64,000 nt of DNA from Flavobacterium sp. HSC-61S13 (GCF_024171535.1 NZ_JALJZV010000006.1:1-64000), one strand, 5' to 3'; counted from the stretch's first letter, positions 47,031-56,515 are shown. A program made the numbers and translations. Notes: a model not told the origin generated them from the sequence alone.

Positions 47031-47633
47031 ATGAGTTTTTTTAAAAAGATATTAGGGAGTTTATTTGCAAATACATCGGAACAATCAGGTCCGAATGAAA
47101 GCCAATATCTTCCAGAAAAAGAATTACCGATTGATGAAGAGTTCACTTTTAATTTTAAAAGTAATGGAGGGAAATTTCTTTATTGTGAAACCGAAACAGA
47201 AGTACAGGATACTTTTGTTAGCATTTTAATGGAAAACGATTGGTTTGAATCGGAAGCCATTACTTTTGAATCGAATTTAATCCCGATGTTGCGGGACAAT
47301 CGAATTCATTACAACCAACCTAAAAATCCGTTGTTTCTTCTAACTACGTGTGAGAGCCTAATCGCTGATGAAGGATCTATCCTTTTTTCTTCCAAACAAG
47401 TCAGCCACTTAAAACCGTTGGAATTGCCCAACAATATAGTAGTCATTGCTACTACCAGCCAGATCACTAGAAGTAAAAGTGATGGATTACGCGAGATTAA
47501 GAAGAAATATCAAACGGTTTTTCCAACAAATATCACGACATTCAAATGTTTTGAACCTACTAAGGAAGACCATTTTTTAAACTACGGCAGCACTCCCAAA
47601 AACTTATATTTACTTTTATTAGAAGATTTATAA
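47031..47633 (+). CDS. LUD-domain protein (lactate-utilisation-protein-like)
   Basis: 200 residues. The C-terminal half matches the LUD (YkgG/LutC) domain: LLTTCESLIADEGSILFSS, VVIATTSQITRSKSDGLREI and DHFLNYGSTPKNLYLLLLEDL. In LutC proteins this is part of a lactate oxidase complex; partner proteins LutA and LutB are absent here. It lacks the N-terminal extended LutC helix and is instead linked to phospholipid genes, two bases before cdsA, so a different role is likely. Confidence 0.75.
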   Translation: MSFFKKILGSLFANTSEQSGPNESQYLPEKELPIDEEFTFNFKSNGGKFLYCETETEVQDTFVSILMENDWFESEAITFESNLIPMLRDNRIHYNQPKNPLFLLTTCESLIADEGSILFSSKQVSHLKPLELPNNIVVIATTSQITRSKSDGLREIKKKYQTVFPTNITTFKCFEPTKEDHFLNYGSTPKNLYLLLLEDL

Positions 47634-47634
47634 T

Positions 47635-48429
47635 ATGTCTGAAAGTTTCGTTAGATCGATATCAGGTTCCGTTTACATCATCCTACTACTGGTAGCTACT
47701 TTATATTCAGAAATTAGTTTTCAAATCCTATTTGGGCTGTTTTTATTTATTGGAATTTACGAATTCACTAAATTAACGCGTTTATCCCTCGTTTTTAGCT
47801 TTGCCCTTGGCATCATAGTTACCGCGGCGGTATATCTCTTAAAAGATAGCGCCTTCTTTTTCTACCTTAACTTTATCGGTATTGGAGTTTTGACTTATCT
47901 TTTGATCGATTTGTATTCCAAGAAAAGCAAACCCGAAAAGAGTATTTTTGAAAAATACCTCTTACTACTCGGGTATGTGATTATACCTTTCTGCGCGATT
48001 TTAAGCTTGCCTTATAATCACGGAGCCTATGAACCACAAGTGATCATAGGGATCTTTATTATGATCTGGACTAACGATACCTTTGCCTATATCGTCGGTA
48101 AAAAATGGGGTCGTACCAAACTATTTGAACGCATTTCTCCTAAGAAAACCATTGAAGGATTAGTAGGCGGACTGATATTCACTATAATAGCTTCACTGAT
48201 ACTGGCTAAATATTTCACGGGATTTAATGCCATAATATGGATAAGTAGTGCTATTTTTGTCAGCATTTTTGGCACAATTGGAGATTTGGTCGAATCCAAA
48301 TTTAAAAGACTAGCCGGAGTTAAGGATAGCGGTGCTATCATGCCAGGACATGGAGGAATACTCGATCGCTTAGATAGTATTATCTTTGTATCGCCGTTTT
48401 TATATTTAATTTTTCAAATTTTAAAATAA
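47635..48429 (+). CDS. cdsA: Phosphatidate cytidylyltransferase
   Basis: 264 residues with about seven membrane helices. The C-terminal family signature covers KRLAGVKDSGAIMPGHGGIL and FGTIGDLVESKFKR. It makes CDP-diacylglycerol from phosphatidic acid and CTP, the precursor for all phospholipids. It overlaps closely with the psd gene downstream (1 bp apart). Confidence 0.95.
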   Translation: MSESFVRSISGSVYIILLLVATLYSEISFQILFGLFLFIGIYEFTKLTRLSLVFSFALGIIVTAAVYLLKDSAFFFYLNFIGIGVLTYLLIDLYSKKSKPEKSIFEKYLLLLGYVIIPFCAILSLPYNHGAYEPQVIIGIFIMIWTNDTFAYIVGKKWGRTKLFERISPKKTIEGLVGGLIFTIIASLILAKYFTGFNAIIWISSAIFVSIFGTIGDLVESKFKRLAGVKDSGAIMPGHGGILDRLDSIIFVSPFLYLIFQILK

Positions 48430-48430
48430 T

Positions 48431-49081
48431 ATGTTTCACAAAGAAGGATCAAAAATAATTTTAGTAGCGCTAGTTATTTCAGTAGCGTTAATCTTTTTAT
48501 CAGACTACTTAGTCACTTTAGCGTGGTTGAGAACAGCTGTACAAGTTGTTATTTTAATTTTACTACTTCTTGTTTTACAATTTTTCAGAAACCCATCGCG
48601 TCCCGTTGCCGTGACCGATCACAGTATCTTAGCGCCTGTTGACGGAAAAGTGGTGGTTATAGAAGAAGTTTATGAACCCGAATACTTTAAAGATAAACGA
48701 TTGATGGTTTCCATCTTTATGTCTCCTATTAACGTTCACGTAACGCGATATGCATTAAGTGGAATCGTTAAATACAGTCAATATCACCCTGGTAAATATT
48801 TGGTTGCTTGGCACCCAAAAGCTAGCTTGGAAAACGAACGTACTACCGTGGTAGTTGACAACCCTATTTTTGGAGAAGTCATGTACCGTCAAATTGCCGG
48901 TGCCTTAGCTAAACGTATTGTTAACTACGCAAAAGTAGGATCACAGGCGATTCAAGGCGATGATGCTGGTTTTATCAAATTCGGATCACGTGTTGATCTT
49001 TATTTACCACTAGGAACCGATATCAATGTAGTTTTAAATCAAAAAGCAGTAGGTGCAAAAACAGTGATTGCTGTAAAATAA
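48431..49081 (+). CDS. psd: Phosphatidylserine decarboxylase proenzyme
   Basis: 216 residues, short form. N-terminal helices (VALVISVALIFLSDYLVTL) followed by the catalytic domain with APVDGKVVVIEE and MSPINVHVTRY. The internal processing site is the GS pair in FIKFGSRVDLYLP, whose Ser becomes the pyruvoyl cofactor. It makes phosphatidylethanolamine. Directly coupled to cdsA. Confidence 0.94.
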   Translation: MFHKEGSKIILVALVISVALIFLSDYLVTLAWLRTAVQVVILILLLLVLQFFRNPSRPVAVTDHSILAPVDGKVVVIEEVYEPEYFKDKRLMVSIFMSPINVHVTRYALSGIVKYSQYHPGKYLVAWHPKASLENERTTVVVDNPIFGEVMYRQIAGALAKRIVNYAKVGSQAIQGDDAGFIKFGSRVDLYLPLGTDINVVLNQKAVGAKTVIAVK

Positions 49082-49094
49082 ATAAAACCGTAGT

Positions 49095-49358
49095 ATGGAT
49101 AGTTTAGATACTGAATTTCAACTGGCTTATCAAAAGATTTCGGAACAGGCTTCACATCTGCCCCCCGATACCATGTTGAGTATTTATGCCTACTACAAAC
49201 AAGCGACAGAAGGAGAGATTCACAAACGCTTTCCATCTTTACAAAATGATTTAATCAACGCTTTTAAGTTTAATGCTTGGTCTCAAATAAGTCACTTATC
49301 GAAGGAAGAAGCCAAGCAAGCCTATATCGATCTTGCCAATTCAATTTTTAACAAATGA
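49095..49358 (+). CDS. Acyl-CoA-binding protein (ACBP)
   Basis: 87 residues, the size of a free ACBP. Typical features: DTEFQLAYQKISEQASHLPP, then YAYYKQATEGEI and FNAWSQISHLSKEEAKQAYI; Lys and Tyr of the acyl-CoA site appear in YKQAT and LSKEEA. It would bind long-chain acyl-CoA and supply it to lipid synthesis. ACBPs are best known from eukaryotes, but occur in Bacteroidota. 14 bp after psd and overlapping the next start by four bases (ATGA). Confidence 0.9.
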   Translation: MDSLDTEFQLAYQKISEQASHLPPDTMLSIYAYYKQATEGEIHKRFPSLQNDLINAFKFNAWSQISHLSKEEAKQAYIDLANSIFNK

Positions 49359-50236
49359 AGCTACATGCAATTCCCTTTTTCGTATTAACCTCCTTAATGG
49401 TCTTGTCATCTTCATGTCAGGAGAAAAAAGAATTGCAGGAAGTACAGATTCCCGATGCCATCATTTTTAAAAAAGAAAAAAAATCGGCTTTCCCCAATCC
49501 AAAAACGATCAAAACCAATAGCGGTCCTTTTCAAATGGAAGGACTTAAATATCAGTACGAAGATTTTAAGGATTTTTTGGAACCTGAGAACATCTATTTA
49601 CATTATGCCAAACATCATTTGGCTTATGCAAACAATTTGAATAGAACCCTGATCGGAACTCCTTTAGAGAAAAGATCTATAGAAATTGTTCTAGGCAGTA
49701 CAGATGTCGAACACCCTTTATTAAAGAGTTATAGCGGCGGTTATTACAACCACAACCTCTATTGGAAAAGCATCTGTAAAGAAACCGACAGCAAACCGAG
49801 CCCAGATTTAGTCGCGATGATCAACCGTGATTTTGGATCCTTAGACGGTTTTAAAGAAAAATTCAAACAATTGGCCAATCAGCAAATCGGATCCGGTTGG
49901 GTTTGGCTGATGTTTAGTACAGATAAACTGATACTGATCAGTACACCCAACGAAGACAATCCTCTAATGCCGATGTATAAGGTGCCTGGTATACCCATTT
50001 TGGCTATTGACCTGTGGGAACACGCCTACTACCCCACTCATAACAACAACAGAAAGGAATATATCGACCGTTTTGTCGAACACATCAATTGGAATGAAAT
50101 GAGCCGTTTAGTCGCTCCACCTGTTGAAGTGGTCCCCACCACAGAAACAACAGCAACCGCAGCACCTAAAAAGCCCGTTGCAAGACCAAAACCGGTAACA
50201 ACCCCTAAACCCGATACGACCACGAGTCCGAATTAA
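49355..50236 (+). CDS. Superoxide dismutase (Fe/Mn family), exported lipoprotein form
   Basis: 293 residues. A lipoprotein signal peptide ends at C21 (VLSSSC), placing the enzyme outside the cytoplasm. SOD metal ligands are all visible: His of HYAKHHLAYANNLN, His of YYNHNLYWKS, and Asp/His of AIDLWEHAYYPTH. The GSGWVWLMFS and LANQQIGSG blocks match the SOD core. The C-terminal 40 residues are Thr/Pro/Lys-rich and low-complexity, an added tail after the SOD domain. It shares four bases with the ACBP gene and a terminator follows, making it the last gene of the lipid operon. Confidence 0.93.
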   Translation: MKLHAIPFFVLTSLMVLSSSCQEKKELQEVQIPDAIIFKKEKKSAFPNPKTIKTNSGPFQMEGLKYQYEDFKDFLEPENIYLHYAKHHLAYANNLNRTLIGTPLEKRSIEIVLGSTDVEHPLLKSYSGGYYNHNLYWKSICKETDSKPSPDLVAMINRDFGSLDGFKEKFKQLANQQIGSGWVWLMFSTDKLILISTPNEDNPLMPMYKVPGIPILAIDLWEHAYYPTHNNNRKEYIDRFVEHINWNEMSRLVAPPVEVVPTTETTATAAPKKPVARPKPVTTPKPDTTTSPN

Positions 50237-50242
50237 TATAGC

Positions 50243-50278
50243 AGAAGCCCTTTATCATTTGATAAGGGGCTTTTTTTT
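50243..50278 (+). terminator. Terminator of the lipid/SOD operon
   Basis: AAGCCCTTTATCA / TGATAAGGGGCTT (one G-U pair) followed by eight T residues. Confidence 0.9.
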
Positions 50279-51110
50279 AGCGCTATCACGACCAACATTC
50301 CTTACAGCGGATAGAAACCGGCTTAAGCAATTAATCTACATCAGTCCATCCTCGTCAGTTTCTCCGCAAACAGAGCACTCACAGCACTACAGTCTAAAAC
50401 CATCCGTAAAGCCCCATTCACCACCTCATATAAAAATTTTAACTCAATCAACTTCTATTCAGGGAATTAAAAATTTAATTATATGTTTTTTAATCTTTTA
50501 AAACAAAATAAACACAGTTTACAACATTTTAATCAAAAAAAAACATTTTACCCCAAACATACATCAACAAAAAAAGCTAATTAAAAAGATAAAAATCAAA
50601 CTTTAACACTATCGTCCGTATTAAATTTAGCTTTTTAATTATATTTAAAAATTCAGAGTATTACAAATACCTCAAAAAAACTCCTCCTTTTCCTTTCACC
50701 AACTGGTGAATGTGCAAACTTTTTTTTAAACGATGTTGCTTAAAAAATAAAACACAGCATCGGCTTTGACGGTTACTAATCTTAAGGATTACGAATATCA
50801 AATTGATCAGACTAAAAAACAGTCCTTACCCGAATTAAGCCTTAATAAGACTACGGTTGACTGCTGATAAAGCTCTTTCACCTATAAAACACATCCTCAT
50901 ATTGAAGAACTCGTTTGTATAATACGCGTTTTACGTAGTTGCAAAGGACAATCAGTGGGTGCTACTTTTGAACGAACAACGAATTAAAATTTGACTGATT
51001 CACCGATAAAGAAGCGAATGACATCGCTTTAGCTCCTATTATTTTTATACAAACCGTCTAAATTACATTTACATGATTCTATAAAATATTATTTCACTTA
51101 TACGTATACT
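50279..51110. other. Intergenic region with possible degraded coding sequence
   Basis: About 830 bp, very AT-rich in the first half. Between roughly 50755 and 50866 a plus-strand frame reads coding-like (for example TVTNLKDYEYQIDQTKKQSL) and ends in tandem stops but has no start; nearby frames carry several stops. This could be a remnant of a lost gene. A 60-80-residue frame beginning in the SOD terminator is judged spurious. No RNA gene recognised. Confidence 0.4.
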
Positions 51111-52838
51111 ATGACAAACAACAAAAAATTTAAAATATGCCTGACATTGGCTGGAGCTGTATCCGCAGGAGCCTATACAGCCGGAGTAATGGATTACCTC
51201 TTAGAAACTCTAGAGCTTTGGGAACAAGCTAAAAATAAAAACAGAATGCTAGGAAAAAAGCACCCTGAATACGATTTTTCCGTACCGATGCACGATGTGG
51301 AACTCGATGTAATCAGCGGTGCATCGGCTGGTGGAATCACTGCATCGCTCGCTTTATTAAACCTTATCGATGCCGAATATCAACCCGTCAACCAAGACAA
51401 CCCATCAGGTAAGAACAACCGCTTTTACCAGAGCTGGGTCGAAATGGGCGACGATGAACGCGCAACCACTTTTGAAAAGTTGCTCGATACCAGCGATCTA
51501 AAAGAGCTCGTCAAAGGGGATAAACCACAAGCCCTACTCAATACAGCCCCCATAGATTTGATAGCCGATCGAGCCATTCGTATAGAAAACTTAAAGAACT
51601 ATCCCGCCTACGTTTCCCACAGTCTGGATTTGGTATTGACCACCACCAATTTGGACGGTATTAATTTTAAAATCAATTTTAACGGCAACGACCAAAGCGG
51701 CTCTGTAATTACTAGTCATGCGGCTTTTTTCCGTTATAAACTAGCGAATAAACAATTTAAAAAAGGGATTCCAAATGGCGAAGAGCTGTACTATGTGCTT
51801 GATTTGAATCAACCCGACCACCTTAATCACCTCCGGGAAGCCACTTTGAGCACTGCTTCTTTTCCCATTGCTTTAAAACCGCGAGATGTCTCAATACCTC
51901 AAAAATACATTGCGCGTTATCCCAAATATATTTTTGGGACCACTACTGGTATTCAGCCCATACTACCTTCTGATTCAGATTATCAATACCACGCCATCGA
52001 CGGCGGATTAATCAATAACGAACCCTTTGCTTTGGCTTTAAAAATTTTTAGGGAGAAATCTCCCATCCAATTCGTCAAAGAGCAATACGCTATCATTATG
52101 GTAGACCCCTTTCCAAATAAGGATCACAACAGTTCAAAAGAAGTTGCTTCAACAGATGTCATCTCTGTCGTTAAGCGGATGTTTAAATCGCTTCGCAATG
52201 AGGTGATGTTTAACCGCTCGGGTATCTTGGATGCCATAAACACAAAAAACAACAGCAAGTTTTTAATCGAACCGGTACGCAAGCACCGAGTAGACGGAGT
52301 GTTGACCCGTGCAGAAAACGATTTAGCCACAGCTCCACTAAGCGGTTTTGCCGGTTTTATCGACAAGTCTTTTAGAAAACACGACTTTGAATTAGGTCGG
52401 CTTAATTGCCAAACATTTTTGAGATATCACTTTACCCTGCCCGAAGAAACCCTAATAGAAAAATTAAACAACCTACCGACCGCAAAAGCCCTTAATCGCT
52501 TTGAAATATGCCTTGAGAATCTCGTTGATAAAAAATGTAAGCATTTTCCGATAATCCCAGACTTGAGAGTATTAAAAGCGAGTACCAACGAAGCAGACCA
52601 CGCCAATTTCGGTTCCGATGCGCATTTGGATTTTCCAGAATACCCAAGTATTACTGAAGCTTATTTTTATAAAAAACACCAAAAAAACATTCGAAAACGC
52701 CTTGAACTCTTAACAAACCGTTTAGTAACTAATTTTTGGTTTTCCGTTGCAAACAAACTGTTTATTAAAAATAAATTATCCAAAAAAATAGAAACCGTTT
52801 TACTGGATAAGCTAAAAGAAGCCCAATTGATTAAGTAA
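51111..52838 (+). CDS. Patatin-like phospholipase
   Basis: 575 residues. The patatin motifs are the N-terminal oxyanion glycine-rich loop (LTLAGAVSAGAYTAGVMDYL), the nucleophile GASAGG (Ser of the GXSXG elbow), and the catalytic Asp in the HAIDGGLINNEP block. The remaining 300 residues form an accessory region with many basic helices. Probably cytoplasmic or peripheral to the membrane (no signal peptide). Lipid acyl hydrolase acting in membrane turnover or as an effector; that choice cannot be made from sequence. Confidence 0.9.
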   Translation: MTNNKKFKICLTLAGAVSAGAYTAGVMDYLLETLELWEQAKNKNRMLGKKHPEYDFSVPMHDVELDVISGASAGGITASLALLNLIDAEYQPVNQDNPSGKNNRFYQSWVEMGDDERATTFEKLLDTSDLKELVKGDKPQALLNTAPIDLIADRAIRIENLKNYPAYVSHSLDLVLTTTNLDGINFKINFNGNDQSGSVITSHAAFFRYKLANKQFKKGIPNGEELYYVLDLNQPDHLNHLREATLSTASFPIALKPRDVSIPQKYIARYPKYIFGTTTGIQPILPSDSDYQYHAIDGGLINNEPFALALKIFREKSPIQFVKEQYAIIMVDPFPNKDHNSSKEVASTDVISVVKRMFKSLRNEVMFNRSGILDAINTKNNSKFLIEPVRKHRVDGVLTRAENDLATAPLSGFAGFIDKSFRKHDFELGRLNCQTFLRYHFTLPEETLIEKLNNLPTAKALNRFEICLENLVDKKCKHFPIIPDLRVLKASTNEADHANFGSDAHLDFPEYPSITEAYFYKKHQKNIRKRLELLTNRLVTNFWFSVANKLFIKNKLSKKIETVLLDKLKEAQLIK

Positions 52839-52961
52839 AAATCGCTTTTAGCTCGAACATCGATCATGCAAACCACAGTGATTGTCCCTTCCTAATGACC
52901 GTACAAACAGCATTTTCTCAAGCAAATAAGAAAACTTTTACACAACTAAATATCATCACCA

Positions 52962-53768
52962 ATGAAAGAAATCCTTACCCTACTCATAGCTTTAACGATG
53001 CTACCCATCGCTACTTTAGCTCAGGAAAACGAAAATGAATACGAACTCAGACACCAAGAAAAAGAAGGCTGGATCATCGATAAACAAGGCCACAAGACCG
53101 AAGGTATTGTTAAGTTGATGGGGAGTTTCGACACGCCTTGGATCAATCAACAGAAAGTAAGATTCATTGCTAGGTCTGCTATCGATCCGAACAAAAAACG
53201 CCAAAAACTGCAAGTACTCGATGTTAATGACTTACAGGCTTATGCCGCATATGATAATGATGTACTTCGCCAATTTGAACTTATCAAATACACCAATTTT
53301 CGGGAAGCTAATAAAGGTCGAGAAAGCGGCGGTATCGGTGGAAAAATAAAAGTTTTAAACAACCTGACAGCCTCTACTTCTATGGCTGAAACTATTGTAA
53401 ATGGCCCCATCACTGTCTACAAACTATACGGAATACCCACTTCAATTGCTGCCAATTCCGATGAAATACAGCAAATGGAAAAGGACATTAGAAACATTAA
53501 AATGAATCCCAGTATTTTAGTTGCTAAAAACAGTGGAAAAGTAGAGCCACTAAGCAGTAAAAACTTTAAAAAACTGACCGAGGATTGTGAGCATGTACGA
53601 GCAAAAATGTTACAAAATGAATATGCTAGTTACCGTGTAGAAAAAGAAGAAAAAAAACGCAGTAAATTAGGTAGTCTCATCAAAGATGAAGCTGAATTAG
53701 ACAGTGCTAAAATTCAAAATATGGCCGTAGAAATCTTTACAGATTATAATGCCAACTGTTCTAAATAA
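52962..53768 (+). CDS. Secreted protein of unknown function, 268 aa
   Basis: A cleavable signal peptide (MKEILTLLIALTMLPIATLAQ) precedes 247 residues without recognisable family. The first half is beta-like (EGWIIDKQGHKTEGIVKLMG); the second half is helical and charged (VRAKMLQNEYASYRVEKEEK) and ends with a Cys near the C-terminus. No membrane segment. Similar bodies with an initial KGWI-type strand occur in other flavobacterial secreted proteins. Transcribed from its own unit 120 bp behind the patatin gene. Confidence 0.7.
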   Translation: MKEILTLLIALTMLPIATLAQENENEYELRHQEKEGWIIDKQGHKTEGIVKLMGSFDTPWINQQKVRFIARSAIDPNKKRQKLQVLDVNDLQAYAAYDNDVLRQFELIKYTNFREANKGRESGGIGGKIKVLNNLTASTSMAETIVNGPITVYKLYGIPTSIAANSDEIQQMEKDIRNIKMNPSILVAKNSGKVEPLSSKNFKKLTEDCEHVRAKMLQNEYASYRVEKEEKKRSKLGSLIKDEAELDSAKIQNMAVEIFTDYNANCSK

Positions 53769-53817
53769 GGCAAAATGCAGCTGTTCATTAAATAAAAAAA
53801 CACTTCATAAAACCAGC

Positions 53818-53848
53818 AGAGGCTACCTTAAAAGATAGCCTCTTATTT
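53818..53848 (+). terminator. Terminator behind the secreted-protein gene
   Basis: AGAGGCTA (53818-53825) / TAGCCTCT (53836-53843) with T-rich exit. Confidence 0.7.
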
Positions 53849-53859
53849 ATAATATCATA

Positions 53860-53892
53860 CGCGAATCACGACTTACGAATCACGACTTACGA
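53860..53892 (-). repeat. Two 14-bp tandem units abutting the dnaB stop
   Basis: GAATCACGACTTAC occurs at 53863-53876 and 53877-53890, followed by a partial unit. On the minus strand this reads from two bases after the dnaB stop codon. The unit matches the 14-bp repeats behind the DUF445 gene (AATCACGACTAACG) with one mismatch. Confidence 0.7.
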
Positions 53893-55425
53893 TTAAAACG
53901 GCACATCATCGTCATCTGGTGCAGAACCAAAAACGTCTTGACTCGAAGGTAATCCTTGAGTAAAACTGTTGCTGTCTTCTGCATTCATTCTCGATGGTAA
54001 TTCGTCAAACGACATAAAGTTATCTTCCAAGTTGTCAAACTTACCCAACTTTCCGATAAATTTTAATCGGATATTTTCCAATCCACCATTTCTGTGTTTG
54101 GCGATGATAAATTCCGCTTGCCCGTCTGTAGGACTGCGTTCTTCATCATCCCATTCTTCGATTTTATAGTACTCTGGTCGATAGATAAACGATACGATAT
54201 CCGCATCCTGCTCAATCGCTCCAGACTCCCTTAAATCCGATAGTAACGGTCTTTTAGAGGTTCCACGGGTTTCCACCGCACGCGATAACTGTGAAAGTGC
54301 AATCACCGGTACACTCAACTCTTTTGCCAAGGCTTTTAAGTTACGTGAGATCGTTGAGATCTCCTGTTCCCGGTTTCCACCACCTTTTCCGTTTCCTCCA
54401 GCAGTCATCAACTGCAAATAGTCAATAACAATCAATTTGATTCCGTATTGGGAGGTTAGACGCCGTGCTTTGGCACGTAAATCAAAAATGGATAACGACG
54501 GTGAATCATCGATAAATAAAGGTGCACGTTCTAAATCTTTTACTTTGACGTTTAATTGCTCCCATTCGTGTTTTTCAAGCTTTCCGGTTCTTAATTTCTC
54601 TGAAGACAATCCGGTCTCCGACGATATCAAACGCGTAATCAACTGTACTGAAGACATCTCTAGTGAGAACAAAGCAACAGCGTGATTGGACTGGATAGCG
54701 ATATTTCGAGCCATCGATAATACGAAGGCGGTTTTACCCATACCCGGACGTGCAGCGATAATAATCAAATCACTCGGTTGCCATCCTGAGGTCAGTTCAT
54801 CCAACTTGTGAAAACCGGTGGCAATACCACTGAGTCCCTCTTTATTTCCAATCTCTTCAATCCTTTTCTTAGCCTGAGCTACTAAAGATTGTGCGGTTTC
54901 AGAACTCTTCTTGATATTCCCTTGAGTCACCTCATACAAACGCGATTCTGCCTTGTCTAAAAGATCAAAAACATCGGTAGTTTCATCGTAGGAATCCTCA
55001 ATGATTTCATTGGAAATCTTAATCAAACTGCGTTGAATAAACTTCTGTAAAATAATACGGGAGTGAAATTCAATATGCGCGGAAGAGGTAATTTTCTGAG
55101 TCAATCCAATTAAATAATAATCGCCTCCGACTAATTCGAGTCGAGCATTTTTTCTTAATTGGGTCGACACGGTCAATAAATCGATCGGCTGATTACCGAC
55201 AAACAATTGATCGATCGCTTCAAAAATATAACGATGCGCTTCTTTATAAAAAGCTTCCGGCTGAAGAATGTCAATTACTTCATCGATACCCTTTTTATCA
55301 ATCATCATGGCTCCTAAAACCGCTTCTTCTAACTCGACGGCTTGGGGAGGTATTTTTCCCTTTTCCAAGGAAATAACATTTTTATTGACAGGTTTAGACT
55401 GTGTAAAATTTTTGACTTGTTCCAT
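53893..55425 (-). CDS. dnaB: Replicative DNA helicase DnaB
   Basis: 510 residues. N-terminal DnaB domain (PPQAVELEEAVLGAMMIDKK), a helical linker, and the RecA-like motor with Walker A ARPGMGKT at residues 225-232, Walker B region KLIVIDYLQLM and the arginine-finger region VIALSQLSR. Hexameric helicase at the replication fork. The C-terminus ends in an acidic DDDDVPF tail that looks like the C-terminal peptide of SSB. Placed downstream of accA and separated from it by a terminator. Confidence 0.97.
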   Translation of the reverse strand: MEQVKNFTQSKPVNKNVISLEKGKIPPQAVELEEAVLGAMMIDKKGIDEVIDILQPEAFYKEAHRYIFEAIDQLFVGNQPIDLLTVSTQLRKNARLELVGGDYYLIGLTQKITSSAHIEFHSRIILQKFIQRSLIKISNEIIEDSYDETTDVFDLLDKAESRLYEVTQGNIKKSSETAQSLVAQAKKRIEEIGNKEGLSGIATGFHKLDELTSGWQPSDLIIIAARPGMGKTAFVLSMARNIAIQSNHAVALFSLEMSSVQLITRLISSETGLSSEKLRTGKLEKHEWEQLNVKVKDLERAPLFIDDSPSLSIFDLRAKARRLTSQYGIKLIVIDYLQLMTAGGNGKGGGNREQEISTISRNLKALAKELSVPVIALSQLSRAVETRGTSKRPLLSDLRESGAIEQDADIVSFIYRPEYYKIEEWDDEERSPTDGQAEFIIAKHRNGGLENIRLKFIGKLGKFDNLEDNFMSFDELPSRMNAEDSNSFTQGLPSSQDVFGSAPDDDDVPF

Positions 55426-55517
55426 ATTACGAAAGTAAGGCTTTTTTCATTATTAATTCATTTGAATTTATGCACAAATGGCCGTTAAAAACTCTAGTGC
55501 AATTGTTCATAACAAAA

Positions 55518-55541
55518 AAATCCGAAGCAAGCTTCGGATTT
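55518..55541 (-). terminator. Terminator of the tgt-lptG-EamA-accA run
   Basis: TCCGAAGC / GCTTCGGA palindrome with T7 on the minus-strand exit, after the accA stop. Confidence 0.85.
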
Positions 55542-55561
55542 AAAATATGAGTTTTAATCAA

Positions 55562-56515
55562 TTACTCTTTAAACTCGCCCATATTAGCGTATTTATCCAT
55601 ACGTTGATTAATTAATTTCTCTGTTGATAACTTTTTTAGCTCATCATAAGTTTCTACAATATATTTCTGAACGGTTTCGAAAGTTTTTTCTCGATCGTAA
55701 TGCGCTCCGCCTAAAGGTTCCGGAATAATATCATCGATCATTTTATTTTTCTTCATATCGAAAGAAGTTAATTTCAAAGCTTCCGCAGCTTGTTCTTTAA
55801 ACTCCCAACTTCTCCAAAGAATCGACGAACACGATTCTGGTGAAATCACCGAATACCAAGTGTTTTCCAACATAAATACACGGTCTCCAACACCTATTCC
55901 CAAAGCTCCACCTGAAGCACCTTCACCGACAATAATTGTGATGATCGGCACTTGAAGTCTAAACATTTCAAATATATTTCTAGCGATAGCCTCACCTTGT
56001 CCGCGTTCTTCTGCTTCCAAACCTGGGTATGCACCAGGTGTATCGATAAGAGTCACTACGGGAATTCCAAATTTCTCCGCCATACGCATTAAACGCAAAG
56101 CTTTACGATATCCTTCTGGATTAGCCATTCCGAAATTACGGAACTGACGGGTTTTGGTATTAAAACCTTTTTGTTGACCGATAAACATATAAGATTGATC
56201 ACCTATTTTACCTAAACCACCAATCATCGCTTTATCATCTTTAACATTTCTGTCTCCGAAAAGCTCTAAAAAAGTCGGACCACATAAGGCACGGATATAA
56301 TCCAGTGTATAAGGGCGACTCGGGTGTCTTGACAATTGTACTCTTTGCCAAGCCGTTAAGTTTTTATAGATATTCTTTTTGGTTTCTTCCAGTTTTTTCT
56401 CAATCTGCTTACAAGTAGTTGATACGTCAACGTCAGACTCTTCACCAATTAAATTACATTTATCCAATTGCTCTTCGAGTTCTTTTATTGGCAGTTCAAA
56501 ATCTAAATATTCCAT
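55562..56515 (-). CDS. accA: Acetyl-CoA carboxylase carboxyltransferase subunit alpha
   Basis: 317 residues. Typical start [17 protein letters not shown] and helical N-terminus, then the carboxyltransferase body with [40 protein letters not shown] and [18 protein letters not shown] segments (here [14 protein letters not shown]). The enzyme transfers carboxylate from biotin to acetyl-CoA, the first committed step of fatty-acid synthesis. It is in a run with lptG and tgt; birA, which loads its partner, is elsewhere in the window. Confidence 0.96.
   Translation of the reverse strand: MEYLDFELPIKELEEQLDKCNLIGEESDVDVSTTCKQIEKKLEETKKNIYKNLTAWQRVQLSRHPSRPYTLDYIRALCGPTFLELFGDRNVKDDKAMIGGLGKIGDQSYMFIGQQKGFNTKTRQFRNFGMANPEGYRKALRLMRMAEKFGIPVVTLIDTPGAYPGLEAEERGQGEAIARNIFEMFRLQVPIITIIVGEGASGGALGIGVGDRVFMLENTWYSVISPESCSSILWRSWEFKEQAAEALKLTSFDMKKNKMIDDIIPEPLGGAHYDREKTFETVQKYIVETYDELKKLSTEKLINQRMDKYANMGEFKE

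Noticed and set aside
50259..50501. 80-codon plus-strand frame
   Set aside because: It begins inside the SOD operon terminator, has biased Ser/His/Pro content, and no supporting signals.
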